DNA from: Parascedosporium putredinis
Taxonomy: Eukaryota; Ascomycota; Sordariomycetes; Microascales; Microascaceae
DNA length: 64,000 nucleotides
Direction: 5' to 3'
Assembly (NCBI GenBank): GCA_949357655.1
Contig: CASHTG010000004.1
Location: forward strand, 744,001 to 808,000
Part shown: positions 1 to 10,921 of the stretch, in pieces
Numbering within the stretch: position 1 is the stretch's first letter
How the letters are laid out: the number at the start of each line of letters is the position of its first letter
Notes under the pieces: model-generated
The model's database searches: none
What the model saw: only the letters and a program-made list of their open reading frames with translations
What the model was told of the DNA's origin: nothing
Position numbers and translations under genes: made by a program

Positions 1-1610
1 GCGCCAGGTAATACGCACAGAGGACTGGTTGCTCTCGAGAGCCATATGAGCACTGGTGGTTTGGAGCTTGACTCGGTTCCCGTCCATATTTAGCCAAGAG
101 TCGACATTAGTATGGTACTCGATCGGTGCGAGGCCAATCAACTGGGCGACGGTGCCTAGGTCACCGTGTACCATTCTTTCTAGGTGCTCCTCCATGGATT
201 TCTCGTGCTGTATAAAGTTTTGCGTGTACAATGTGGCCGCGAGGGTGTTTCGGAGCAAACCCCGGTAGCTACGAGGATGTTGAGGTGGCCATAGTCATCT
301 GCGAGACTGCAAGTATGAATAACGTTGAACGTCAGGGAGCCTTGCTATTTCCCTTATTCTTGTTCTTTTTACCCTTTGACTTGGCAGCGGTTTGCTGCGG
401 AGCACCGTCGTAACCTTCACCGTCAAGGACAATGGGAACAAAATCATCCTTGTCACGGAACAAGTTGGCGGAGGTCGATGGCTCTCCCGATGCGTGCATA
501 TGCTGGAGGGTATGAGAAAATGACATGAAGCAGCCCTGGAAAAGGCGAATTCGCACTTTCCCACCAACCACCATTTTGCGAAAGATGAAACACCAAGTGT
601 AAAATTGGGTGCGAGCAAAGTCGGCAAGTTTCTGTGCGGCGGGAGGATCTGTCCGGAGACCATGACGCTGAGCCAAGTCCGACTCTAGGCTTAGGGAATG
701 GTAGCACCGGCAAGGTGGAAGCCTGTGACTGGGTTCAAGGGCTGACGAAGCGTGAAGGTTTCGTCTGGCGATGCTAGAGTCGGGTTGGAAGATTTGGGCA
801 AGTCGCGGAGTTTCAGGTTAGTAGCGGTCGTCCCAGTCTTCGTGTACACATAACGAATAAGAGCGACATCGGCGGCGCTCGACAGGATGTCTGGGACCAT
901 GCACCGATACTCTTCCACGACGCCTTCACTAACACTACTTGTTAAGCCTCTCTCTTCGATATTAGTGAGGACATCGGCGTGGTCGGACAAGTAAAACTTC
1001 CACATGCTAGCAACTGCGTGCAGTGTGCCCGAGTCGCAGAAGTGGATAAAATGTGCGTAGGGACTCGCCTTCCACGTTTGAAGGGAGGCAGCCAAGTTGT
1101 GGAGCTTTTGGCCTGGGCTTGAAGGAGATCGAGAGCAGGCTTTTCGAGGCGCAGGTGATAGTATATGGCCCATATGAGCTGACATTTTCGGGCTTGGGCG
1201 TCATCGTATACAAGGGTTAGAGTCAGGATGTTTCGTGCTAGAGAAGATACCCGATTAGAAAGTAATCGCCAAGATTAAGATTAAAAGTAGCTTACCGAGC
1301 ATCTCAGCCTGGGAATCAATGGCCGTGACGTCTAACTCCCGCGTATCTAAAAACAAGAGAGTTAGTCGTTCGTCTTTGCTTATCCGACGGGATATACTTT
1401 GGCCTCTTTTTACATACGATCTTGAGAGCAAGTATATAGCAGATCGCCGATGTCCCCAAATTCAGTGAGAAGAATGTCAGCATTTTCGCCAGGCGGAAGG
1501 TGCTGCGTGAGATTCCTGGCCGTGGAGACTCCGAACGGCGAAAAGAACTGCCTGGAGGATATTTTCTCATGATGCGGCATCTTAAGCGGCGGGCTAATTG
1601 GCACCCTCAT
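1..1610 (-). CDS. DUF4470 domain-containing protein (partial, 3' end beyond window)
   Basis: The gene runs off the left edge, so the C terminus is missing. The family call rests on an N-terminal block ending ADILLTEFGDIGDLLYT (known family form: a DILLLGCGD-RN-LYT block), followed by ELDVTAIDSQAEML, ARNILTLTLVYDD, IWAIYYHLRLE, FHLAGATIP and FSHTLQHMHASG. The start ATG at 1608-1610 is the one that leads straight into the conserved block. Two GT..AG introns fit, 1347-1417 and 1238-1295, and both splice in frame. The frame then breaks three times, at GGG 694-696, GGG 335-337 and CCCC 260-263 (plus-strand letters). One added base at each restores an open frame to the window edge. The molecular role of DUF4470 is unknown. 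Some relatives carry a C-terminal MYND zinc finger, which would lie outside this window. Confidence 0.85.
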
Positions 1611-2335
1611 CTCTGCTGAGCAAGATAGCTGGCAGGAAGTATGTGATGATGGGGAAAAGTATCAAATATAACCGGAAGGCCCAAGAAGGACCACCGCAAT
1701 CAAGTGTTACGGGTTGGCGATGCTGGAATGGATGAAGAAGGGCGTGGGGATATCCGATAAGAGAGCTATTTGTTATGCGACTATGCGAAGTTTGAAGTAG
1801 GATAGGTGGGTGTTTGGAAATGGATGGAAGCAGATTCAAACGGCCATGAATTTCGAAGTAGTAAACCAACTGCAGTTGGTTGCTTAGATGCCATATCTAC
1901 ATGTAGACTTTGGGCGTTTACTCTTCGTTGGTCGCTCTTGACTCAAGCGCTGCGACCTTGCGTACCCTTGACCACGCGTAGTTTTTCGTTTGGAAGGGGC
2001 GACTGCTTTAGAACCTAGCCTTTTTTTTTTTTTTTTTTTTTTTTTCTTTTTCTTTTTTTTTTTTGGAAACTACACTAGAGCTAATTGCTTTACCTTTCAA
2101 CGCTGGCAACCTCGTCATGGCACCCAGTACATAAGAAAGCTTGGTCTGTTAACAAAAAGTCTCCGAGAAGGCCGGACGTCCATTGCTTTGCGCTCGCCAC
2201 TCTTTCGGCTCCTCATCCCAAGCAGAGGTTATACGTTCTTCATATCCTTAAACACTACCACGCCCCACCGGTTCCCCCATACTTTAAATGAGATGCTGAA
2301 CTGCTAAGGAGAAAAGAAAATGATCGAGGCATATT
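1611..2335. other. Intergenic stretch between two minus-strand genes
   Basis: No supported gene. It should hold the promoter of the DUF4470 gene on its left side and the 3' region of the P450 gene on its right. The only structure seen is the T-tract listed separately. Confidence 0.6.
2021..2064. repeat. 44-bp nearly pure T tract
   Basis: An unbroken run of T interrupted only by two C residues. Read on the minus strand it is an A-rich tract downstream of the P450 stop codon. It could be simple-sequence expansion or the poly(A) tail of an old retrotransposed copy; nothing recognisable abuts it. Confidence 0.85.
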
Positions 2336-4100
2336 TTAGGTCTTGATAGCCCTTGGCCTAACCAGGACTTTGAAGTTCTTGGGTTTGACAAACCAATAGT
2401 TCTGAGTTTCCCAGGTTCCCTTTCCGCTAAGTTCCATCTCAAAGTCTCGGACAAGCCTCGGAATGAGCTTGGACATTTCCAACATAGAGATGTGCCTACC
2501 AATACATGTGCGCGATCCCAAGCCGAACTAGTGCCACCAGTCAGTCTCCGATAAGCAAAACATGGAAGGGGGTGTAGATGCGCCAGTCATGGACGGGGGT
2601 CGGTCACGTACCGGCATCCAGTGGCGGTTCATGGCAGCAATCCTGTCCTTATCCTCGGATAGCCACCTTTCCGGGACGAACTTGTCTGCATCTTCGCCAA
2701 AGATGGTCTTGTTGCTGTGCTCAACCCAGCTATTGATTCCAACCGTCGCCTAAGATACGAACGCCAAGTTTAGTACTTGCCGCAGCGGTTAGATCATAGC
2801 AATCAAGGGAACTCACTCCTTCGGGGAAGAAAACTCCAGCGATCGTTGCTCCCCTTCGGGAACGATTCTTTCGAGGGGAAGGCCAGTGGCGGGATGCACT
2901 CTAAGTGCTTCTTTGATTACGGCTTGGAGATATGGCATCTCTTGGCTCTGGGCAAAGGTGATGTGGGGAGCGCTTTTGTTTTGCGGACAGTGCTGATCGA
3001 TCTCATCCTGAAGCTTTTTAACACGGACGGGTTCTGGAGGACATGGTACAAGATGGCGCTGAGGCTGATAGAAGTGGTGTCGCTTCCGGCCACCATGTTC
3101 GACACGCACCCCGCTAGGGCGTGGTAAGTGGAGAAGGCATCCGGGTTCTCGGAGTGGCGCTGCATGAATTTGGACAAGAAATCCAAGCTCCCCATCTGCG
3201 ACTCACTAGCTTTCGACGCTTCCAATATCTGCGCCTTGGGCTTGGATTGGTGGTCTGACATACACTGCTGGGTGTAGTTGATGACGTACTGGCGGCCCTT
3301 GCCCTGTGATCCAGCAAGCCAATTGCGAATCGGGAACAAGATGGGGTGGAGTTGAGGGTATACGCCCACGATACTTGCATAGGCCAGGTGATCTTCGAGA
3401 TTCTTCATCACTTCGCCAACATCTTCGCCGAGATCCAGGAAGCCCATGCGGCTCGAGTACGTGATAAAGCAGATGACGTCAAAAGCATAGCACTGCAACC
3501 AATGCCCCATATCGACGGGCTCATGCCAGCCACCCCGAGCACTCATCTCATCGAGGCGCTGGCAAAAGATGTCGGCGCAGTCATCGACGTACGATTCGTA
3601 GTTAACGAGGGAGGACATGCTGTAGGTGTTTTGATATTGGCGGCGGTTGGCGGCGTGGCGCTTGGCATCTCGATCCCCGAATAGGTTCCATGCGTTCGGG
3701 TGCGGGTTGGACCACGTCTCGTACCACGAGGACTTGGTAAACTTGCTCGTGGTTCCATACACGATTTTCGCCGCCATCGGGTCATTGATACTGTACCTAT
3801 TGACTCCATATCTAACCACAGGGCCTAGAATAATTGGGGTTTGTTAACTGCTTTGTCTTGTCTCTTACCGCCCCCACTTCGGGCTGCGTTGTGCCTACCA
3901 TATTTCCTATGAAGCTCAAGATTGTCATGCTCGAATCGCCCGCGATACATCCGCCATGCGTACCACAAGTCGGTAAATCTCGCTAAAAATGGGCCCGGAA
4001 CGGCAGCAAGTTTCGAGAAAAAGGCCTTCCAGACGGCGGTGACGATCGCCGCGCCAGCTAAGGCGGCGAGGACAAGCACGAAAATGGGAATATTCAACAT
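2336..4100 (-). CDS. Cytochrome P450 monooxygenase, pisatin-demethylase-like
   Basis: Haem-thiolate monooxygenase anchored in the ER by an N-terminal helix (about residues 3-28), followed by a proline hinge (AVPGPF). Further landmarks in order: HRKYGPVVRYG after intron 1, I-helix AGSDTTSIS, K-helix KEALRVHP (ExxR), PERW, and haem loop FGLGSRTCIG with the cysteine ligand. The overall pattern resembles CYP57/pisatin-demethylase-type fungal P450s; the substrate cannot be told. Introns 3825-3898, 2750-2816 and 2528-2611 all splice in frame. Two frame breaks, at TTTTT 3015-3019 and CCCC 2851-2854 (plus-strand letters), are each repaired by one base, giving 513 residues, normal for the family. It is divergently paired with an MFS transporter, which suggests co-regulated catabolism, detoxification or export of one compound. 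Confidence 0.93.
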
Positions 4101-4248
4101 CGTGGCTGCTGGCCTGGAATTGAGAACTACTAAGTGGATGCAAATATGACGCTGGCCATACGGGCCTCAAATACTTTGCTGGAAGCAGCACGATCGGGTT
4201 GTGGCGACGCGAATCTCAGATCCTTTACCCCAGATCCCGAGATCTCTC

Positions 4249-4339
4249 CTTGTGGGGGAAAGTGGTGCCCAGTCCCGTCCGGCTCTTGCGGGGAAAGCTG
4301 CGAGCCCTGCGCTTCAACGCTCGCTCTTTGTGGGGAAAC
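4249..4339 (+). promoter_or_regulatory. Three direct repeats of a TTG(T/C)GGGGAAA element
   Basis: Copies at 4249-4262 (CTTGTGGGGGAAAG), 4285-4297 (CTTGCGGGGAAAG) and 4327-4339 (TTTGTGGGGAAAC), all in the same orientation, with starts 36 and 42 bp apart. They lie 150-240 bp upstream of the P450 start. Three spaced copies look like binding sites for one regulator. On the reverse strand the core reads TTTCCCC(A/G)CAA; CCCC cores are bound by stress-response C2H2 factors, but this assignment is inference. Confidence 0.4.
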
Positions 4340-5078
4340 AGGCCGAACCCGCGTTTTTTGGTCACCCTATGTTCAAAGTCTGTCCTTTTTCAGTGAGACT
4401 CAGGCTTCATGCCACCCAGCCAACCCCGCAGTCTCACAGAGGCGCTAGCTGCCCAGGCCTCGCCCCACAAGTCACGAATCGGGGAGTTTGAGACGGGATT
4501 AGGGGAGTTATCGGCGTTCATCCACGACAGCGAGCAGAAAACGTGGGTGTCCAGCACCACAGAGTACCGCTAAACGGAGGGCTGCATAGCCAAGCTAGCC
4601 AAGACCGGGTAAGGGTGATGGATCTAATTTTTGCGCTAGTTTCACCAGCCGTAACTACGCGACACGGAGGCTTCTGGCGCGCATCTCCAATTGCCGGGGC
4701 GAGGGACAGAAAGGTGAGTGGACCTAATACCACGCTGGCTCCGCAGAGAGGCTCCGCACAGAGGCCCCAAGCAGTACCAGGATCTGGAGCCAGAGAGATG
4801 ACGGTGATGATGGAGAAATGAGATATGGGGATGGATTTGCGGGGTGATTCTGGGGTAAAGCCTTGCTCACCCACCCACATGGACGCCCCGTCGGGGTCGA
4901 TGGTGGGGAGATATAGGAAACTAGCAAATTCATGATTGCGGAGAGCTGGCCGACCAGTCGTAGATCCGGGGTTTCCGCTAGCTATGCGTTGGGGAACTAT
5001 GGTCCAGGCAAAAGATGCTGGGGAGATCCGCTTCGTTCTGCGCGGACGAGGATGAGATAAAGGCCAGAGACACCTAGA

Positions 5079-5085
5079 TATAAAA
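5079..5085 (+). promoter_or_regulatory. TATA box of MFS transporter
   Basis: TATAAAA, 163 bp ahead of the start codon at 5248, followed by a C/T-rich leader typical of fungal transcription starts. Confidence 0.45.
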
Positions 5086-5247
5086 CCCATGATAAGGCGC
5101 GCCTCTCCTCACTCTGTTCATCTTTCTCTCCATCCCATCACCCTCAAGCCAAACCGCCAAACATTCTCCTGGCACTCCTATCTCTTCGTCGACCTTGTTT
5201 GCCATTCAAACATCTACCAGAGCCTTGACGTCTCTAGGTCTTTCGCC

Positions 5248-6945
5248 ATGGAGAAGGAGGCCAGCATTGAAATCCAGCAGAAGGAGTCGGTGGTGATCGG
5301 CTCCGGCGGCAGCATGAAGGAAGAAGCCCCCGCGGCTCCCTACTTTGATCCGGTCGCCGAGAAGAAGCTTCGACGCAAGATCGATCTCTGCACAGTTCCG
5401 CCGGTCGCGCTTCTCTTCCTTTTGTGCTTCATCGACCGTGCGAATATCGGTAAGATCATCCGCCATATATGTCCACATCCACAGCTAAGAAATGAAAAAG
5501 AGAAGGCGAACACGGTCACTAATGCAAAAGCCTGTCTGCAGGAAACGCTCGTCTCGCCGGCTTCGAAGCCGACCTTGGGCTCCAGGGTCAAGACTACAAC
5601 CTGATCCTGTCCATGTTCTACATCTCCTACGCGGTTTCCGAAATACCATGCGTCCTCCTGTGCAAATATATGGGCCCCGGCTGGTTCTTGCCACTCACAA
5701 CTCTACTCTTTGGAGCTGTCACAATCGGTACCGGTTTCTGCCATACCAAGGGCCAGATGCTCGCGGTCCGTTTCGTGTTGGGAATCTTCGAGGCCGGCCT
5801 TTTCCCGGGTATCTCTTACTATCTCTCGCGCTGGTATAGGCACTCTGAGCTGGTCTTCCGCCTGGGTCTCTACATCGTCATGACCCTCTTGCCGGCGCCT
5901 TTGGCGGTCTCCTTGCCTCCGGAATCCTGACCCTTGATAGCTTCGGTTCACTTACTCGATGGCGCATGATCTTCGCCATTGAGGGCATCATCACCTGCGT
6001 TGTTGCTGTTATTCTCCTTGTTCTCTTGACTGACCGCCCGGAGACGGCGCGCTGGCTGAGCGAGGATGAGAAGAAGTTGGCCATCTCTCGCGTGATGAGC
6101 GAGCGTGTAGGTCAGGAGGAAGTCGTCGACAAGATGAGCTGGGCTAAGCTCAAGAGCGGTGTCTCTAACCCCATCACCCTCCTCTCCGCCTTCATTTTCT
6201 GCATGGGCAACATCACCGTGCTCGGCACCTCCTTCTTCCTGCCCACCATTATCCGTACCATCTACCCCGGCCGTACTGTTGTGCAGCAGCAACTGCTCAC
6301 TGTACCGCCTTACATTGTGGGCGGTGTCCTTCTCCTGGCCGTCTCCTACCTCTCCAGCAAGCTCAACACCCGACAGATCATGCTCACAGCTAGCGCCCCC
6401 ACCGTGGTCGCCGGATACGCCATTCTTCTCTCGAGCACCAACCCCAGCGTGCGGTATGCCGCCATCTTCTTGACTACCAGCTGCGCCTTCTTCAACGGAT
6501 CGCTGTGCGCCGCCCAAGTTAGCGCCAACACCGTGTCCGATACCGCGCGAAGCATCTCGCTCGGAACCAATGGTATGTCTCAACACTTCCCAACTCACAG
6601 AAAAGAAAAGAGGGGCCCTACCACCATTCCGCTCGTTTTCAAAGTGCTTATGCTAACGTTGGTCTCCTCACTACTAGCCTTGGGTGGATACCTCGGAGGT
6701 CTCATCGCCACCTGGACGTACCTCCCTGGGACGGACCCATGTACCCCATCGGCAACGGTCTCAACCTGGCGGTGGCCAGCACCATTGGTATTTCGTCCCT
6801 TCTTGGACTGTTCTGGATGAACGCGGACAACAAGAAGCGCGACCAAAAGACCCCTGCCGAGAAGGAGGAGCTCCTAGCGGGCATGAGCCGGCAGGAAATC
6901 TCGGACTTGGATTGGAGGCACCCCGATTTCAGGTGGAGGCCCTAA
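5248..6945 (+). CDS. MFS transporter, anion:cation symporter (DAL5/TNA1-like) family
   Basis: Plasma-membrane importer of the fungal ACS family (allantoate, nicotinate and other organic anions). Seen: cytosolic N terminus, then DLCTVPPVALLFLLCFIDRAN leading across intron 1 into NIGNARLAGFEADLGL, then MFYISYAVSEIPCVLL, RFVLGIFEAGLFPGISYYLS (the G-EAG motif of TM5), DRPETARWLSEDEK in the central loop and a short hydrophilic tail. Introns are 5450-5541 and 6573-6677. Two frame breaks, near 5891 and at CCC/GGG 6724-6730, are each repaired by one base to give 500 residues, the usual family length. ATG 5248 was chosen because it opens the conserved N terminus; the frame upstream is leader. Its divergent partner is the P450, so it may import that enzyme's substrate. 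Confidence 0.92.
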
Positions 6946-8694
6946 GGCAAGGGTTGTTCTCTCGATGTGGGTCCCTGGTAAAGCGACGGTTCGATGTAAA
7001 AAGCAAACAAGCCAGCGATTGATGATATTATAATGCAAAATTGTGTTCAACCATGTTTTGTCTTTTTGCGTGATTCTCCTTCCCGTACCGCCATCAGACC
7101 CAATGATATGGTAGTCTCGCAGTCTTCGTTCCTAGGATATTTGAAGTGTTTACTTTCGAGGGTTGTTTGTATTTCATAGACAGGGCATAAAAGCTAGTCA
7201 AGAGATGGTCGTTATCTCCAAGAATGCAACGCTAACTAGGCTAGCATGTGAGACCATGCTCCTAGATGGTGTCAAAATGCACAGAGATAAGCTAGAAGCC
7301 CCACATCGCTGGTGGTTTTTATGAAAAGTTGGAGACACCATGAAGAAGGTCTCCAAATCTGTCGGCGGGTAATTTACTCGAGAAAGTTACAAATGGTAGA
7401 GGCACCAGTAGGGAATTTATCGATCACTGGTTGCCCGAACACCGATTGCCTTGGATGTGCGTGTTCAATGTTAGACATCGATCTATTGTAGCTGGTAGAG
7501 GAGAGGCGCTTCGGCTGGCAACATTAGTATTAACCCCCAAAAGGAAAGCTTGCCTTCACGGCGACCGACTGCAACACTAGTTCCGTGGGTCTCTTAACAT
7601 CCAGCAAACAAATCCTAGCGAGTGAAAGAGTAGGTTTGTGGTGAAATGGGGGTGGACCTCGAAACGCCACAATATCCGGGTGTCCCCGCACAAGTGCTCC
7701 CTCTCCCAACCATCTCCTTGTAGACGCAGGATGACAACGGCCGCACGCAGACTGGTAGGATGCTAGCCGGGATTTGGGGATAGAAAAGGGGTAGCATTCA
7801 ACAACGAAAAAGGGGAGAGCGGGGAGGGGGAAGCCAGAGGAGTACATGTATGCAATGGATTGCGTGCCGTTTTGTATCGTTGATTGAGAAAGGCGCCAAG
7901 TTGCCTCGGACCAAACGATCGGGGAGATAGGCCGGCAGCTAACAGCGTTTGGGGTTACACCAGCCTCCGAAATACCCCAAATGCCGAGGATAAGACGCAA
8001 AGTTTCTTCGTTGGCAACCTCATCTCCACAATTTTTGGTTGACCTTTGGGGTTTGTTTGAGAGACTTATTGCCGCTCGGGAAATGGAAAGTGTTGTCGAG
8101 ACGCGGGTTTCGGCATCGACGAGACAGGCTCAAGATCTTGGTTGGTTGAAGGGTCGGGAACGGTCCGGCGAAGGAAAGTGCACTATCCGATGGCAAACCA
8201 AAGTTTATCGGGTAGACGTGTGCTTGCTTCCTTGGAAAAAGAAAAGGCAAAAGAACCAAGAAAAGGAGGATACCCTGCCATCCTATGCGGGCTGTAATGG
8301 CCACTTGCTACCAAGGAAGGCAAATGGATGGTCTGATGCATTCGCATCACTAACATGCACAAGGCCGGCCTAGTTTCGCCATACCCTTTCCCCATTGACT
8401 GCAAAGAATGCAAGAGAGAACGTGCTGTTGAGTCGGTGAGGTAAAGAAGCTCGCTTTGGTATGTGAGCACGAAATGTGTTGCCTCCCAACTTGGGGATAG
8501 CTATCTTCGTATTCATCTCTGAAAGATCGATAGTTTGAGAGTACATTCTGGGTCGGTAGCCTCTTTGGGCGTAATCTACATGACACGGTTCTCTCGATGG
8601 AATTCTTCCGACACTGCCTCTCTTTCCAAGAAAACCTAATGTTGTTCATACTAGGATATCGTTAGTTCCTGTTCTACTCCCCACGACTGCCAAT
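6946..8694. other. Gene-poor stretch between MFS transporter and HET gene
   Basis: 1.75 kb between two convergent 3' ends. An open frame at 7530-8000 (minus) and others of about 100-130 codons have no motif, no sensible intron structure and no signal peptide. I see nothing here I can support as a gene or RNA. Confidence 0.6.
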
Positions 8695-10433
8695 CTACAT
8701 GCGGGCCCGTTCCGAGCCGAGTGGGATCTCCCGGCCATTCACTTTCTCCCCGACAATGTAAACCGGCCCAACGAGCTTATACCCGTTGTTGGATACCTTT
8801 CGTAATACAAGGAGAGCGGACGCCCCGGAGATAGCGCAGATCAAATCACCCTTTGCGATGATCCCGGGCGCGATCCCGTAGTGTCCCCGGTTCGTCTGAA
8901 TCGCCCGCCGAGTGTGGCTCCAAGCCCGCACCCACGAATGGAACACGCCTACGTCCCCGCCACCCACACCTCCAGGCTCGCCATCCTTAAGACTAACATC
9001 CGCGCCACCCTCGCCACCAGTTCCCGGTATGCCCGCCTCCAGCAGTCGCCGTATGTATGCCGCCCTATCCGCCCTCCAGCCAGGCCGCCCCGTCGGCGCG
9101 ATGCCACCCATCATAGCCGTCGCAAAGGCCAAGACGGCAGAAAACTCCGTATAGGGCGCCCGTGTCCCCGTCCCGGCCAGGTCGCGCAGAATATTGATAA
9201 TATCGCTGATGCCGCTCATGACCCAGTGCACGTCGGCCGACACGAACTCGACGGATCCGATGATGCGGCCCCGGACGTCCAACGTGGCGGCTCCCGCCCG
9301 CGCGAGAAACGTGCCGGGGATAGGCTTGGCCATGTGCGGAATATTCTCCAGCACCACCCGCAAGTCCCACCGCGGCACCCAGCTCGGGTAGTCGGCGTCG
9401 AAGCTGTCCTGGTTATGGTCGATCAGGAGCAGGAAGCTCAGGTCGCGGCTGTTGTTGATGTACTTTTGCGCAAACTCGCGGTAGACCTCCAGATAGGGCT
9501 TCTTGTAGTCGGGTCGGAGGTCTGCCACCTGGCCCGGCGGCGCGAGCGACATGAAGGCGTAGATCCGATCCCGCTGGTCCGTGAGCTGGAGGGAGCGCGT
9601 CCAGTCCATGACGTCGGGGAAGTACTCGCTCGGCTCGGTGACGCGCAAGGGGAACGCCTCGCCGGGGTGGCGTAGGCCGTACTGGGTCTCGTGCACGGCG
9701 AGCATGGTGAGAGCGTGCCGGGTGTAAAGCTCGGTCGCGCGCGTGTTGATCCACGCAAACGTGCGCACCACCGCCAGCCAGGAAAACACCGAGTCCTCCC
9801 ACAGGATGTTGACGTCGCGGCCCAGCCAGGCTTCCTGAATCACCCAGCCCCTGTCCCACCACGGCTGGTCGAGGAGCATGCGCATGCTGGCCCACCGCTC
9901 GTCCTGGAGGAGGGGTCGTCGGGCGCGGGGTAGGGAAAGGTGCCCAGACCAGGCTCTGTGGACTCTAGCGTCTTGAGAATCATGTCGCTGACGTGCGTGA
10001 CGAGGCCGGCGACCTGGGCCGCTTCCTCGACGTAATCGTGGCCGCGGCCGAGGCAGATGACGGTCCGGTTGGCGGTGGTGTAGAGCTGGCCCATGAGCGC
10101 GACTTGGTGACCCTTTTCGTCATTGTCGCTCTGGTTGATGCAAATGCCGTCCGCCCATAAAGTCCGGGGTTTCGTCGGTAAGCGTAGCTGGAGAAGGGCC
10201 TCCCTCAGGTTTCTCGTGATGAGAATCTCTTTCCCGCCCACGAAGATGGGGAAGATCAGATCCGGATTGCCCCATACGTACGAGAGTGCTTCAAAATAGG
10301 GCATGGAGGATAAGGTCGACGTCTTGATATCACACACAATAGGTTGGTTGCCTGTGCCCGGCTCGAGAACGAGATATCGGATGACCGCCTGGTCCCGCGG
10401 CAACGAATCATACTGGTATCGTTTAGTGGCCAT
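8695..10433 (-). CDS. HET-domain protein (heterokaryon-incompatibility type)
   Basis: Predicted cytoplasmic protein of the fungal HET family, several members of which trigger programmed cell death after fusion of unlike hyphae. The three HET blocks are present: FEALSYVWGN near residue 45, LWADGICINQSDNDEKGHQV with QLYTTANRTVICLG, and DRGWVIQEAWLG near residue 185. The usual DQRDRIYAFMSLA follows, with PDYKKPYLEVYREFA after it. The C-terminal half, about 300 residues, has no second domain I recognise, so this is not a HET-NACHT-WD40 fusion. There are no introns. One frame break at GGGG 9912-9915 is repaired by a single base, giving 579 residues. The start at 10431-10433 (MATKRYQYDSLP) is preferred over an upstream in-frame ATG at 10484 because it directly precedes the conserved region. 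Confidence 0.92.
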
Positions 10434-10606
10434 TGTTTCCCGCCGTCCTTTTCGTAACCGGCCTCGATGGCCAAATATCGACACTTTTGCTTGCGATCTA
10501 GATAGTTATTGCTCAATGTTTACTGATCCTCACTCGATGTATGTTGCAAAAGGGCTCGGGCGCCTCTGAAGCGAAGGAGCTGCTGCGCCACATCCCTGCC
10601 CAATCA
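10434..10606. other. Short spacer upstream of HET gene
   Basis: Presumed HET gene promoter; no distinct motif seen. Confidence 0.4.
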
Positions 10607-10921
10607 TTACCGCGACTTCACAAAACTTTGCCATGACAGGAAGGGCGCGGAATCCACTTCGGGCACGGGTGGGGAATTGGCCCATGTCTCTAATTCACAA
10701 TCCTTCCCGAGCGGCTTTCCCACCACGAACTTTGGCTCGTCTCTAGGTCGGGGATGTTCCGCTCCGATGGCCGGACCGAAGTTTGTCTCCGAGGTAGGGT
10801 TGGATGGAAACGTCGCGCACTCGTCCGGACGGTGCAACACAAGCGGAGACCCGATCACTAATCTTTCTTGATTTATTGCAAGGAAAAGTGATATGAAGAG
10901 GAACCTCACTGAATACTGCAT
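10607..10921 (-). CDS. Possible small secreted protein (doubtful)
   Basis: An intron-less open frame of 104 residues. It opens MQYSVRFLFISLFLAIN, a basic residue followed by a hydrophobic core like a signal peptide, and continues with a proline-rich, acidic mature part with only two cysteines. I recognise no homologue or motif. The support is only the N-terminal hydrophobic stretch and a stop that leaves a compact frame. It could be a chance frame in the spacer upstream of the HET gene. Confidence 0.25.
   Translation of the reverse strand: MQYSVRFLFISLFLAINQERLVIGSPLVLHRPDECATFPSNPTSETNFGPAIGAEHPRPRDEPKFVVGKPLGKDCELETWANSPPVPEVDSAPFLSWQSFVKSR

Larger units (their letters stand above)
4101..5247. 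promoter_or_regulatory. Shared divergent promoter of P450 and MFS transporter
   Basis: 1.1 kb between the start codons of two divergently transcribed genes, with no supported coding sequence. A 190-codon open frame on the minus strand at 4518-5090 has no recognisable motif. The region carries a TATA box facing the transporter and three related G-rich elements near the P450 side, both listed separately. Confidence 0.6.

Noticed and set aside
4518..5090. 190-codon open frame on the minus strand in the P450/MFS promoter
   Set aside because: No motif, no signal peptide, and it covers the TATA box of the neighbouring transporter.
5948..6598. 216-codon open frame on the minus strand
   Set aside because: Antisense to conserved MFS helices; Gly/Glu-rich low complexity.
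8881..9675. 264-codon open frame on the plus strand
   Set aside because: Antisense to the HET gene; Arg/Pro/His-rich without domain features.
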